Origin: Clostridiaceae bacterium AM27-36LB
GTDB taxonomy: Bacteria > Bacillota > Clostridia > Lachnospirales > Lachnospiraceae
Reading direction: 5' to 3'
Length of the DNA: 64,000 nt
NCBI GenBank assembly: GCA_003480725.1
Contig: QUJQ01000006.1
Location: 1-64,000 of the forward strand
Shown here: positions 34,501-41,198 of the stretch, one piece after another
How positions within the stretch are numbered: position 1 is the first letter of the stretch
How the letters are laid out: each line of letters opens with the position of its first letter
The notes under the pieces: generated by a model
Database searches by the model: none
What the model saw: the letters and a program-made list of their open reading frames with translations, nothing else
Told to the model about the DNA's origin: nothing
Position numbers and translations under genes: made by a program

Positions 34501-35921
34501 TGGATATAGATGCCGCCGCCGTTGCCGGCGGTGGCCGTGTTGCCGGTGATGGTGCCGCCGTCCATGGTGAAGCTGCACGTCTCGCCTACATATACGCCGC
34601 CGCCACCGCCGTCGGATGCGCCTGCGGTGTTGTTGGAGATGGTGCCGCCGTGCATGGTGAAGCTCGGCGCTGTGACATTTGAGTTTGTCGTGCCGATAAG
34701 GAACACACCGCCGCCGGCGCTGCTGCCTGCTTTATTACCGGTAATCGCTCCACCATACATGGTAAAGGACGAGCCAGTCTTAATGTCATTATGTGAGCCG
34801 ATCTCTACGCCGTTTACAAAGCCGGTAATCGTGCCACCATAGAGGTTGAATGTGCCGCCGTTGATGGACACGCCGCTCCCGCTTCCGCTGCCCTGGAGCT
34901 TACCCGCATTGGCGCAGTCAGTCAGCGTCAGCGTCGCGCCGCTGCCGACGGTGATTTTGCCGTTGATCGTCTGCCCGTTCAGGCAGAGGTTGACCTCGCC
35001 CGTTGGCACAGTCCAGTTCCCCGACACAGACTGCGTCAGATAATAGTTGCCAGCAGAATCAGGCAGGGAATCGGTAGTTGTCCATGTTACAGCAGTATCA
35101 TGTTCGTGTCCGTTGACATCTCCATCCCCGCCGCAGACGCAGTGGGGATGATCGGCCTGCGGCAGCGCAAACGCAGCCAGCGCCGCCGCCTCTTTTCCAA
35201 GACAGGCAGAGAAGTCTGCATTCTCCGCAGAGCAGATGGGACAGTCCAGATTCACCATCTCCTCACTGCATCGGTCGGTGCAGATACAGACGGTTTCCTC
35301 TGTGCCTTTGCAGGCAGAGAGGTCTGCATCTTCCGCAGAGCAGACCGGACAGTCGGGATTGACCGCCCCATGCTCACAGCGGGTTTCGCAGATGCACTCT
35401 GCTGGAGCATTCCCGGACACGCCGGGAACAAGCCCGCTGTCCTGGAAATTGCACTGCTCACAGGTATACCCACAGGGCGTCCCCTCTGTGGCCGGAATGT
35501 AGCCGCGGCTATCGTCATGCTCGCCGCGTTCATGAGGACAGCTTAATTTTTTTTTGATACAGCCGCTTTCCTCACTGCATTCATGGGTACACTCGGTCGG
35601 CTGGGCCTCCTCTACTTCAAATGAGGTCGCCGTATTTTCTGATACGCTGCCTTCCAAAACAGGGTAACAGCTTTCGTCATGTTCATGGATACACTTATTC
35701 ACAAGGGGGTAGCAATCCTCAGTATGCTCATGTTCACAGTCTGCCCCTTTGGTTCCCTCCGTATATCCGCAGTCCTCTGTATGTTCCGGGTGATGCTCGC
35801 ACAACCCCGTATGGACAGCGGACACACCCGCTTCCACCGCAGATGCCGGAACGCCCGGCATCGTAAAAATCATTGCCGCCGCCAGTAAAAATGCGGCCGG
35901 CCGTTTCCATTTCCATTTCAT
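28569..35921 (-). CDS. Giant SLH-domain surface protein with beta-helix and Cys/His repeats
   Basis: 2450 residues. Order: signal peptide (about 1-28); a Cys/His-rich part (about 35-280) with repeats like HEHTEDCYP and CxxC pairs; a long right-handed beta-helix region (about 290-1370) with GGTFNLYGGTITG-type rungs; a second Cys/His repeat array (about 1480-1900; WHCSVCGKNFSDS occurs twice); a Gly/Ser/Asn linker (about 1910-1980); a strand-rich domain (about 2010-2180); three SLH domains (about 2185-2375; FTDIHNHWAADNI, FTDVKADTYYAPY, FADNAQISSWAKD); and two or three cell-wall-binding repeats (GQWSYYRNGKSVKGW, DQKWYWLDKTTG, GKWYYFYADG). SLH domains hold proteins to wall polymers, so it is surface exposed, probably an adhesin-like fibre. 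ATG 35921 lies 9 nt after AGGAGG; the frame opens at GTG 35939. It is one base after the stop of the pseudo-receiver gene, so translation is coupled. It is GC-richer than the surrounding chromosome. Confidence 0.88.
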   Translation of the reverse strand: MKWKWKRPAAFLLAAAMIFTMPGVPASAVEAGVSAVHTGLCEHHPEHTEDCGYTEGTKGADCEHEHTEDCYPLVNKCIHEHDESCYPVLEGSVSENTATSFEVEEAQPTECTHECSEESGCIKKKLSCPHERGEHDDSRGYIPATEGTPCGYTCEQCNFQDSGLVPGVSGNAPAECICETRCEHGAVNPDCPVCSAEDADLSACKGTEETVCICTDRCSEEMVNLDCPICSAENADFSACLGKEAAALAAFALPQADHPHCVCGGDGDVNGHEHDTAVTWTTTDSLPDSAGNYYLTQSVSGNWTVPTGEVNLCLNGQTINGKITVGSGATLTLTDCANAGKLQGSGSGSGVSINGGTFNLYGGTITGFVNGVEIGSHNDIKTGSSFTMYGGAITGNKAGSSAGGGVFLIGTTNSNVTAPSFTMHGGTISNNTAGASDGGGGGVYVGETCSFTMDGGTITGNTATAGNGGGIYIHYNAGRVSISNATITGNKASATGNTSYGHGGGIYSGRSVTVKDVTITGNNSTYEGGGIYGNGTIALTDATVTGNNQYDVYYGGTESTNPKLTVSGSVKAGYYANYKWKLPIFVSGALSKDSVIRVGVREGIEPGAIAEPASGVTLSADNFKADAADSVTSLGEDGKVYLSLCDHVMDQTGYTCSKCGTTFDARVGESAYYQTLAKAFQNAWDGSTITLMRDVTLTGNCSASDTITLDLHGKTITSGDKFFNVNKKLTVKDSSEGGGTQALNVKFWVNSNGTLAVEDSYTGEISRVELQAGGALEAYTGTIQELFLGKGNGTGYSVKLWKGNARYCTVKKITLAENADQALTVGNLLKTNHAKCELYGGKDGAWSIIDKSTKIVDLTGYTAYKVQFQECVHQCADDTVEKPVCSKCGKALVVKITATDSDGKIKTAWFPADSAIENGDGYVEAIQTLNGWSAEGYTDATLMPLCDVHDGRGGIGIASVTLTGKLTVDGGEHLINSTTIAAGADVTFKTGSFRHITVNGKASFVGGTYLGGVTASSSAEAVFSGGAYQYLKVEDGGTAVVKNSAAFGEDVTVTKGTLTVEGGSFKAAVVVEGDGTMNVNGGSFTGTGYDRVKYSGGAKGTVSGGSFAELYLYGSGTAWLAGGSFTKLSTADSDVLRSLLADGAAYYDQSGNAISNSAVSELNNVTVKTHTHTVDEKTGICSVCQKQMAASLTAGNETSWYLTLDAAIKAANEGNGEKTLKLYQDVKTNVPSYELTHGPVTLDVNGKTASGVIITVKGIQLTVTGEGTIRDVTASGSSAVVKNSTVKINYITAENGGRLELGGGSYMGLTVKNDGSSASLSGGTYKKIEWGRSYVPANEYLADGYGYKTSDGTWDDGTASVNNATVTPAPIKSTKVYPNSETGYSGSTFDAKDSTSVTLTVSVTPDESAGLTYIWCRSINDEWRWLTNTSITQGLTEKYTGADSQTLSITELPAGQTFSYKVQIVTGDGYKCFSKPFTVSTCAHDGDKTLQHDETHHWYVCGKCGAELDRAEHSGGTATCTAKAVCSTCQTAYGELGGHTLTKHDAVYATCTAPGNVEYWHCSVCGKNFSDSAGTGELTEITSPALNHNWGAWTSNGNSTHTRTCQRDSSHTETENCSGGSATCTNAAICISCGGSYGKELGHDWGEWKNTGNAQQHTRTCQRDQSHTETAAHTPGTPANCTTPQTCTACGYEVTPANNNHDWNAWESNGNGTHTHTCKNDSSHTETTNCSGGSATCEARAVCDVCHMVYGELAPHTLTHTPAVDATCTTPGNVEYWHCSVCGKNFSDSEGKGELTEITSPALNHNWGAWEKVSETQHQRICQNDSSHKETGDHTPGTAATCKAPANCSICGQPYGEKNPSNHTGGTEVRNQKEATTTTEGYTGDTYCLGCGEKIASGTVIPKKTSGGGSSSGGSSGGSSGNSGGTNRSGSDKTDIPVTSETQPMKPNANGNSGGTNRPGSDKTNTPVTSKTQPMKTDANGNAAVDNSSVQSAIDKAKQDAKKNGTAENGIAVTVPIIPATGQTSFNVTIKAKTLDLLVKENVRQFTVATDHLVSVNIELDTLKQLDRVSAGGDIILRADKVDALRSTEAKAAIGTRPAYDLSLVYLSGGKETPITSLNGHTISVRLPYTPAKGEQTGNLYAVYVDDAGKVKWITKSSYDANLKAVVFETGHFSIYGIGYKNPVPAFTDIHNHWAADNILFAASRGLLYGTSDTTFSPNTGMTRGMFVTALGRLADINPDSYKTGKFTDVKADTYYAPYANWAAQNGIVEGVTATTFAPDTNINREQMAVIMANYAKKLGYDLPKTLQAVTFADNAQISSWAKDAVKAMQQAGILAGKANNRFAPKGTAARAEVATVLRRFVEIVIDPQTANGWQQNDSGQWSYYRNGKSVKGWLSDDQKWYWLDKTTGMMFAGGWKQIDGKWYYFYADGVMAVNTTIDGYTIGSNGARK
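29975..30165 (-). repeat. Tandem 90-bp repeat in the linker of the giant gene
   Basis: The segment containing CATTGGTTGCGTT begins at 29997 and again at 30087. It encodes the unit GNSGGTNRxGSDKTxxPVTS twice. Confidence 0.7.
30492..31277 (-). repeat. Two near-identical 135-bp direct repeats in the giant gene
   Basis: 30492-30626 and 31143-31277 differ at only a handful of positions. Both encode the CTxPGNVEYWHCSVCGKNFS ... LNHNWGAW module. They are 651 bp apart, a multiple of three, so recombination would delete 217 codons in frame. Confidence 0.8.
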
Positions 35922-35922
35922 T

Positions 35923-36297
35923 TTATTCATCCTCCTCACGTTGTTCGTTCCTTCTCGTTGTTTTCTGAAGCAGCCGGGATACTGCCTCCCGCAGCTGATA
36001 TTCCGTCACAGGCTTCACCAAAAAGGTGTCCACCTGCAGCCTGCGGCTTTGGGGTTCAAACTCTGCCTGGTCGCTAATCCACAGGAGAGGGACATCCCTG
36101 CTGTACCCTCGTATGCTCATGCAGAAATTCATCCCCCTGGCTCCGTCCTCCATGACCACCACAGCATCATAAGGCCCATCCCGCTGCATGGCATAGGTAC
36201 AAAACACGCCGTTATCAAAGCGGTCTACTTTGCCCAGCTTCATCAGCAAAGCGGTTTCTTTTTCTTTCTGGCTATAACTGCATAGCGCAATTCGCAT
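35923..36297 (-). CDS. Degenerate receiver-domain protein 2
   Basis: 124 residues forming only a CheY-like fold, with no output domain. Strand 1 (MRIALCSYS) lacks the acidic pair, and strand 3 (YDAVVVMEDGARGMNF) lacks the phosphoacceptor Asp at its usual place. The strand-5 Lys remains (TFLVKPVTEYQLREAV). It resembles the neighbouring 129-residue protein (KIALC..., VVIAMTGARG). The start ATG 36297 has GGAGG upstream, lies inside the end of the preceding gene (26-nt overlap), and its stop is one base from the giant-gene start. It probably works by protein contact without phosphorylation. Confidence 0.7.
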   Translation of the reverse strand: MRIALCSYSQKEKETALLMKLGKVDRFDNGVFCTYAMQRDGPYDAVVVMEDGARGMNFCMSIRGYSRDVPLLWISDQAEFEPQSRRLQVDTFLVKPVTEYQLREAVSRLLQKTTRRNEQREEDE

Positions 36298-36661
36298 TTT
36301 CGCACCTCCATTTCATGATGGGTTTTATCGCCTCATATAGCTCCTGATCGGAGCAGTCTGCCGGAAGAAACACAGGGATACGCAGGTGATACGCGATCAG
36401 GGCGAAGTTTTTATCATCGCTCCACCAGACAAGCGGTGTTTCCGGTGCCAGCTGCTTTGCCTGAATGGCAGCCTCCAATCCCCTTGCCCCGGTCATTGCG
36501 ATGACAACCGCATGATATCGGCTCCGCCGCAGTGCCTGAGATAGCTGCTTCTCATTCCATAGCTCGTCGATGACAAGCTGTCCGTCCCCAGCAAAAAGGG
36601 AGCGCAGCCTGCTCTCAAACCATTCTGCATTCCTTAATTCCGTACAAAGTGCGATTTTCAT
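36272..36661 (-). CDS. Degenerate receiver-domain protein 1
   Basis: 129 residues from ATG 36661 (GGAGG upstream). CheY-like alternation is visible: MKIALCTELRN, then YHAVVIAMTGARGLEAAI, then TPLVWWSDDKN, then IPVFLPADCSDQELYEAIKP. The acidic pair, phosphoacceptor Asp and conserved Lys (here FLPAD) are all replaced. There is no DNA-binding domain. It is the first gene of the operon that ends in the giant surface protein, and is divergent from the LytTR regulator. The function may be as a docking or regulatory partner of the adjacent two-component system, which is inference. Confidence 0.68.
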   Translation of the reverse strand: MKIALCTELRNAEWFESRLRSLFAGDGQLVIDELWNEKQLSQALRRSRYHAVVIAMTGARGLEAAIQAKQLAPETPLVWWSDDKNFALIAYHLRIPVFLPADCSDQELYEAIKPIMKWRCENANCAMQL

Positions 36662-36690
36662 GCTGAGCCTCCTTTCCTGAAAAGAAAAAT

Positions 36691-36723
36691 AAAAAAACCA
36701 GACCTTCTCATCGGAAAGTCTGG
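36691..36723 (-). terminator. Terminator-like hairpin in the leader of the giant-protein operon
   Basis: On the minus strand CCAGAC (36723-36718) pairs with GTCTGG (36703-36698), followed by seven T (36697-36691). It lies between the divergent promoter region and the ribosome binding site of the first gene. Transcription into the operon must therefore pass it. Confidence 0.7.
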
Positions 36724-36745
36724 TAGTGTAATTAGAGTAGCATCT

Positions 36746-36751
36746 TGTCAA
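36746..36751 (-). promoter_or_regulatory. -35 box TTGACA of the giant-protein operon
   Basis: A consensus TTGACA on the minus strand. No good -10 is found at 17 nt; TACACT occurs at 15 nt (36730-36725). The promoter may need an activator. Confidence 0.45.
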
Positions 36752-36769
36752 GAGAAATGCAACCGACTT

Positions 36770-36802
36770 TGTTTAAGACGCAGGTTTCCTGTTTAAGACG
36801 CA
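36770..36802. promoter_or_regulatory. Paired direct repeat, probable LytTR regulator site
   Basis: TGTTTAAGACGCA occurs at 36770-36782 and again at 36790-36802, a 20-bp period. LytTR regulators bind two direct repeats on one DNA face spaced about two helical turns. The second copy ends at about -35 of the plus-strand promoter and the first lies 19 nt upstream of the minus-strand TTGACA, so both operons could be controlled from it. Confidence 0.6.
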
Positions 36803-36821
36803 AGTTTTTCCTGCGATTTTA

Positions 36822-36830
36822 TGTTATACT
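36822..36830 (+). promoter_or_regulatory. Extended -10 promoter of the LytTR operon
   Basis: TGT-TATACT (36822-36830) is an extended -10 element; there is no recognisable -35, as expected for an activator-dependent promoter. Confidence 0.55.
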
Positions 36831-36863
36831 AATATTGGATTATTGTGCAAAGGAGATAGCACG

Positions 36864-37592
36864 ATGCAGATTGCGATTGTGGATGATAGAGCAGAGGACA
36901 GAGAAGAACTGTCTGTCTGCCTGGAAAATTATATGAAAAAGCATCAGCTGGACTATACGCTGACAGAATTTGAGGACGGAGAGAATTTTCTGAAAGCTGC
37001 CGCCCAGGTCGATTTTCAGCTTGTCTTTATGGACATCTATATGGAGAACATGGATGGAATAGAGGCTGCCAGAAGGCTGCGCCAGAAAAACAGGCTCTGT
37101 AAGATCGTTTTTCTGACCATTACAGAAGATTATGCCCGGATGGGGTACAGCCTGTCCGCCAGCTATTATCTGCTGAAGCCGCTTTCGCTCCATCAGGCAG
37201 ATTTTGAAGAAGCGATGGAGCTGTGCCAGCTAAAACCGCCCTATGAAGTGATGACACTTTCGGTTATGGCTGACCGTCAAAAGCTGGAACTTCCCACAGA
37301 GAAGATTCTATACATAGATTATCAAAACCGTATGACGCGGATTCATACGGCGGAACGCGTGATACCGGTAAGCGGAGGTTTTCAGGAGGTCACTGCCGCA
37401 TTGCAGAAGGACAAGCGTTTTTTGCCCTGCTACCGGGGCGTTCTAATCAACATGGATTATATCAGCCAGGTTGACAGTCAGACCTTCCGTTTGATAAACG
37501 GGGAGAATCTTCCGATTGCCCTCCGTAATGGAAAACAGCTGCGGGAAACCTACCGTCAATATGTTTTCTCTGGAATGGGGGGTATCGTATGA
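36864..37592 (+). CDS. LytTR-family response regulator (AgrA/VirR-like)
   Basis: 242 residues. The receiver (1-120) has the acidic pair VDDRAEDREE, phosphoacceptor Asp in LVFMDIYMENMDGIEAA (about 57) and the strand-5 Lys in YYLLKPLS. The LytTR DNA-binding domain (about 140-240) includes EKILYIDYQNRMTRIHT, PCYRGVLINMDYI and LPIALRNGKQLRETYRQYV. ATG 36864 has AAAGGAGA upstream. The stop overlaps the ATG of the next gene (ATGA). It is first of a three-gene operon with a surface protein and a GHKL histidine kinase, its likely partner. Confidence 0.92.
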   Translation: MQIAIVDDRAEDREELSVCLENYMKKHQLDYTLTEFEDGENFLKAAAQVDFQLVFMDIYMENMDGIEAARRLRQKNRLCKIVFLTITEDYARMGYSLSASYYLLKPLSLHQADFEEAMELCQLKPPYEVMTLSVMADRQKLELPTEKILYIDYQNRMTRIHTAERVIPVSGGFQEVTAALQKDKRFLPCYRGVLINMDYISQVDSQTFRLINGENLPIALRNGKQLRETYRQYVFSGMGGIV

Positions 37593-39295
37593 GAATAAAG
37601 GAAATACGCAGGCGTATTCTGGGTGGCTGTCTGGCCTGCTTTCTCTGCTTCACCGTCAGTATCCCCGCATTTGCCGCTGAAACTGCAACCCCAGCCAATG
37701 CCGATGAAAGAAGGGAGATTCCGCCGGGTTTAGAAAGCGAGGCACCGGGGACACTGGATAGCGGAACCCCGGAAGCATCGGAAGAAGTATCCCTCGTCCT
37801 TGTCACAGAAATACAAAATGAAGGCGAACTGCTCTCCCTGCCAGATTTCGCCCTGCCCCTTAGAACCACACCGTCTGATGATGACTTGGAAGAAATGCCG
37901 CCTGCTGTCATTACCTCCATAGAGCAATGGTATCCTTATACGGATGCGTTTGCAGTTCAACAGGGCAGCGAAACCGAAACGCTGGAAAATTTGTTTGCCT
38001 TTTCCCCTTACTATCTGGAATGCTATGCGGAAAATGGAACCAGCTACACCGCTGTGGTGGAATGGGATTTTTCCGGTATTGATCTGAATACTGTGGGACT
38101 GTACCATGCAGCAGGAAGGCTGACTGCACCGGAAAATACTGCGTTTGCAGAGGGAATTGCTTTCCCTGAAATCTCAATTCCTGTTTCTGTTCAGGCTCCG
38201 GGCAGCCCGGACATTAACTGCTTTCTGGCCGCCAGAGGAAACCTTCATTTTCCATGGGTCACACCGCCAGGGGAACTGGATGAGATCAGCGTATGGCTGT
38301 CCGAAAATAACGGTTCATGGAACCGTCTGGAAAGTGGCGTTTATGCGGGTCAGGAAATGCTCTCGATTGCCACTCGTCTGCTGGCACCGGGCAGCAGTTA
38401 CCGCCTTCAGGTTGATTATGACGGCGGACAGACCGGCATCCTGTCTTTTACCTACGCAGATGAAATTGTCCTTGAAGGGTATCACGATGGCGACCGGGAT
38501 GGAGGGGATGCAGGCGGAAATCCACCCGATACCATCATTCAGCCGCCTCCTGAAGATACCGACGATCAGGATGACGGTTTCGCAGACAGGCCCTCCACAA
38601 AGCCTCCAAAACCGCCTGCAACAAATGGCGGTGCAGAGGAAGCATTAGAACCAGACGCTGGTTCCGATGAACCGGCCATACCGGAATCGGAAAACAGGAA
38701 AGAGCCGGTGCAAAGCATTATGACCGTTCCCCCGGAAAGTGCGGATTCCAAAAAACCTGTTTTTTCAGAGTTCTTCGATGAAACCACTGACCGGATTTCC
38801 GGCACACGCTTTTTGATGATGCTGCAAACAGGGGAGCAAAGAGCCATCTTTTCCAAACAGGGAATCACTATCAGCATACCCAAAGACGCCTTGCCGGAGG
38901 GTATCCAAAACGAAGATCAGATTGAAGTCATCATCCAAAAGGATACGGATGGCGGTTTTTCTTTTTCGTTTTCCATCAATGGAACTGTGCTCAACTCCCT
39001 GCCGGATGTTTCTGTCATGCTGCCCTATCCAAATGACCCGGCAGCCGGCACATTGTTCCTCTGTGATGAAAGCGGCGTGGAAGTTCCCATGACCGGCTAT
39101 GATGATACGGCGAAAGCCGCTTCTTTTCAGATCAGCCATACAGGGACTTATACCATTGCGGAAAAGGAAGATACCGCTTCCCTGGCACATGCTGCCGACA
39201 CAGAGCACAGCTGGTCGCCCATATTCTTTTTGATTCCGACCTGTCTGCTTCTTCTGTCTGACGGTGTGTTTTTCCTAAGGAGGAGGCGAAAATAA
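37589..39295 (+). CDS. Membrane-anchored surface protein of the two-component locus
   Basis: 568 residues. A signal peptide (about 1-28, ending AFAAE) precedes an extracellular part with Ig-like strands (about 60-290) and an acidic Pro-rich linker (about 295-375). A strand-rich domain (about 395-535) is followed by a C-terminal membrane helix (PIFFLIPTCLLLLSDGVFFL) with RRRRK stop-transfer. There is no LPXTG. The last extracellular domain (VSVMLPYPNDPAAG ... SHTGTYTIAE) resembles the domain before the SLH repeats of the giant protein (ISVRLPYTPAKGE ... TGHFSIYGIG). The gene overlaps the regulator gene by 4 nt and precedes the kinase by one base. It could be a sensor accessory or a companion of the giant protein. 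Confidence 0.75.
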   Translation: MRIKEIRRRILGGCLACFLCFTVSIPAFAAETATPANADERREIPPGLESEAPGTLDSGTPEASEEVSLVLVTEIQNEGELLSLPDFALPLRTTPSDDDLEEMPPAVITSIEQWYPYTDAFAVQQGSETETLENLFAFSPYYLECYAENGTSYTAVVEWDFSGIDLNTVGLYHAAGRLTAPENTAFAEGIAFPEISIPVSVQAPGSPDINCFLAARGNLHFPWVTPPGELDEISVWLSENNGSWNRLESGVYAGQEMLSIATRLLAPGSSYRLQVDYDGGQTGILSFTYADEIVLEGYHDGDRDGGDAGGNPPDTIIQPPPEDTDDQDDGFADRPSTKPPKPPATNGGAEEALEPDAGSDEPAIPESENRKEPVQSIMTVPPESADSKKPVFSEFFDETTDRISGTRFLMMLQTGEQRAIFSKQGITISIPKDALPEGIQNEDQIEVIIQKDTDGGFSFSFSINGTVLNSLPDVSVMLPYPNDPAAGTLFLCDESGVEVPMTGYDDTAKAASFQISHTGTYTIAEKEDTASLAHAADTEHSWSPIFFLIPTCLLLLSDGVFFLRRRRK

Positions 39296-39296
39296 G

Positions 39297-41198
39297 ATGG
39301 TATCTTCTGCGGTAAGAAAATATGCTGCTTTATGTATGGTCTGCCTGTGTTCATCCCTGTTTTTTCTTGGCCTGTATCAGTTCAATAATAAATATAGCCA
39401 GGAAACAATCCAGGCGGCAAATGGGATTCTAGCGCTTTCTGAGGAAGAACTTCAAAAGTCACCGGTGCGCTTTCTGGTATCCGGCTGGGCATTTTATCCT
39501 GACGCACTTTTGACCCCGGAAGAAATACGGGATGAAAGCCATTATATGCGCTACCTTTCCATTGGAGAGCAGACCAATTTCTCCAGCCCTGCAAACCCTT
39601 CTCCCTATGGCTGCGGGACTTATCAGATGACATTCTTTCTGCCGGAACGGAAGAAAACATATGCGCTGGAAATCCCGGAAGTGTTTTCTGCTTACAACCT
39701 TTATCTGGATCATGACCTGATCCTGCAAATGGGGGAACCGGCACAGGGGATACCATTGGTTCAAAACCGCATGGTCACTTTTCATGGCGGAAAACCGGTT
39801 ACACTCACCATAGCGGTCAGCAACTATGACCACTTTTACGGTGGGATTGTCTATCCGCCTGCTTTCGGAACGATGCTGGCGGTCAATACAGCCAGAGGAA
39901 TCCGGTTTGCATTCTGCCTGTTTGGCTGTACGGTTACCTTTGTCTGTGCGCTGCTGTCCTTTTATTTCAGCCGCCGGATGAAACAGAAAAATACATTCCT
40001 GTTCGGACTGATCTGCCTTGCCATGTGCGGCCTGTCATCCTATCCTGTGCTTCATATGCTGGCTGCGGTTCCCGTATTCCCCTGGTACACGATTGAACTG
40101 TTCTGTATCTATCTGGTTACCTGGCTGATCGTAGTTCTGCAAAACCGGATATGCAGGCCGGGCTTCCTGCCTGCGGCCATCAGTAATGGGGTGGGCGCTG
40201 CCTTCCTGGTATATGCGTTTTTGTATGGCATGATGGCTTCCCATCTCTCCCTTGGAGCCATTCGCTTCTTCTCTGCATCGGTCTTTTGTTATAAGGCGGC
40301 ATCTGCGCTCTATCTGCTTATCATCGCTGTGCTTGCCATTCACAGAGGAGAAAAACGGAGCAGACCGATCTTCTATGCTGCGGCAGCCGCAACCTGCGCC
40401 TTTATATGGGATCGCCTTCTGCCGGTTTATGAGCCAGTTATCGGCGGTTGGTTTTTGGAATGGGGCAGCTTTTTCATAGCAGCAGCCATCGGTTATTCCC
40501 TCTGGCGCGATGTGATAGAAGGATATGGAAACAGCCTGATTTTCCAGGAAGAACGCAAGCAGGTCATCCGTCAGCTTTCTATGCAGACCGAATACAGCCG
40601 TCAGGTTTCTGAGGCAGCGGCGGAAAACAGAAGGCTGATTCACGACATCAAACACCATCTGCGCACCATAGACCGCATGGCCTCTGAACATGGGCAGACA
40701 GAGATCTGCTCCTTCCTGTTACAGGTAGAGGAACAGGTTGCGGCGTCATCGGGCCACTCCCCTGCCCAGTTCTGCAAAAATCCCGTCGTAAATGCACTGA
40801 TTGAATACTACTACGGCATGGCGCAGACACAAGGGACAGAATTTCAGGTGCGGCTCGATCTTCCCGATCAGATGCCGCTTACCGATGTGGAACTGTGTAC
40901 GGTGCTGGGCAATCTTTTGGACAATGCCGTTGAGGCGTGCAGCCGCCAAAAGCAGGGGGTGCACCGCATTTTCGTTGCAGGCGAAACCAGAGGCAATATG
41001 TACTTTTTGAAGATTGAAAACACTTATGACGGTCTGGCCTTTCAGGAGGGAAAAACATTCCTCTCCCGAAAGGGCGCATCCGCCGATCATGGAATCGGGC
41101 TTTCCTCTGTCCGAAAAATCATTGAAGGCCATGGCGGTGATCTCGATCTTGTCCCCGGTGAGGAATCCTTTCTTGTTGGAATTACAATACAGATGTAA
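39297..41198 (+). CDS. 7TMR-DISM sensor histidine kinase with GHKL ATPase
   Basis: 633 residues. One N-terminal helix, an extracellular beta-sandwich of 7TMR-DISMED2 type (about 45-195; CGTYQMTFFLPERKKTYAL, then ALEIPEVFSAYNLYLD), seven membrane helices (about 200-410), a dimerisation helix with the phospho-His in NRRLIHDIKHHLRTI (about 445-457), and a GHKL ATPase (about 490-633) with N box LGNLLDNAVEACS and G box HGIGLSSVRKIIEGHGG. DISMED2 domains tend to bind carbohydrate-like ligands. It is the last gene of the LytTR operon, so the pair forms a two-component system. ATG 39297 has AGGAGG eleven bases upstream. Confidence 0.9.
   Translation: MVSSAVRKYAALCMVCLCSSLFFLGLYQFNNKYSQETIQAANGILALSEEELQKSPVRFLVSGWAFYPDALLTPEEIRDESHYMRYLSIGEQTNFSSPANPSPYGCGTYQMTFFLPERKKTYALEIPEVFSAYNLYLDHDLILQMGEPAQGIPLVQNRMVTFHGGKPVTLTIAVSNYDHFYGGIVYPPAFGTMLAVNTARGIRFAFCLFGCTVTFVCALLSFYFSRRMKQKNTFLFGLICLAMCGLSSYPVLHMLAAVPVFPWYTIELFCIYLVTWLIVVLQNRICRPGFLPAAISNGVGAAFLVYAFLYGMMASHLSLGAIRFFSASVFCYKAASALYLLIIAVLAIHRGEKRSRPIFYAAAAATCAFIWDRLLPVYEPVIGGWFLEWGSFFIAAAIGYSLWRDVIEGYGNSLIFQEERKQVIRQLSMQTEYSRQVSEAAAENRRLIHDIKHHLRTIDRMASEHGQTEICSFLLQVEEQVAASSGHSPAQFCKNPVVNALIEYYYGMAQTQGTEFQVRLDLPDQMPLTDVELCTVLGNLLDNAVEACSRQKQGVHRIFVAGETRGNMYFLKIENTYDGLAFQEGKTFLSRKGASADHGIGLSSVRKIIEGHGGDLDLVPGEESFLVGITIQM

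Noticed and set aside
28569..35921. Many long open frames on the plus strand (for example 29343-30257, 31305-32009, 32835-33560)
   Set aside because: They lie opposite the giant gene, arise from its GC-rich, repeat-rich code, lack ribosome sites and resemble no family.
36843..41198. An agr-type quorum-sensing locus
   Set aside because: Regulator and GHKL kinase fit, but no AgrB protease or AgrD peptide is found, and the kinase has a DISMED2 extracellular domain.
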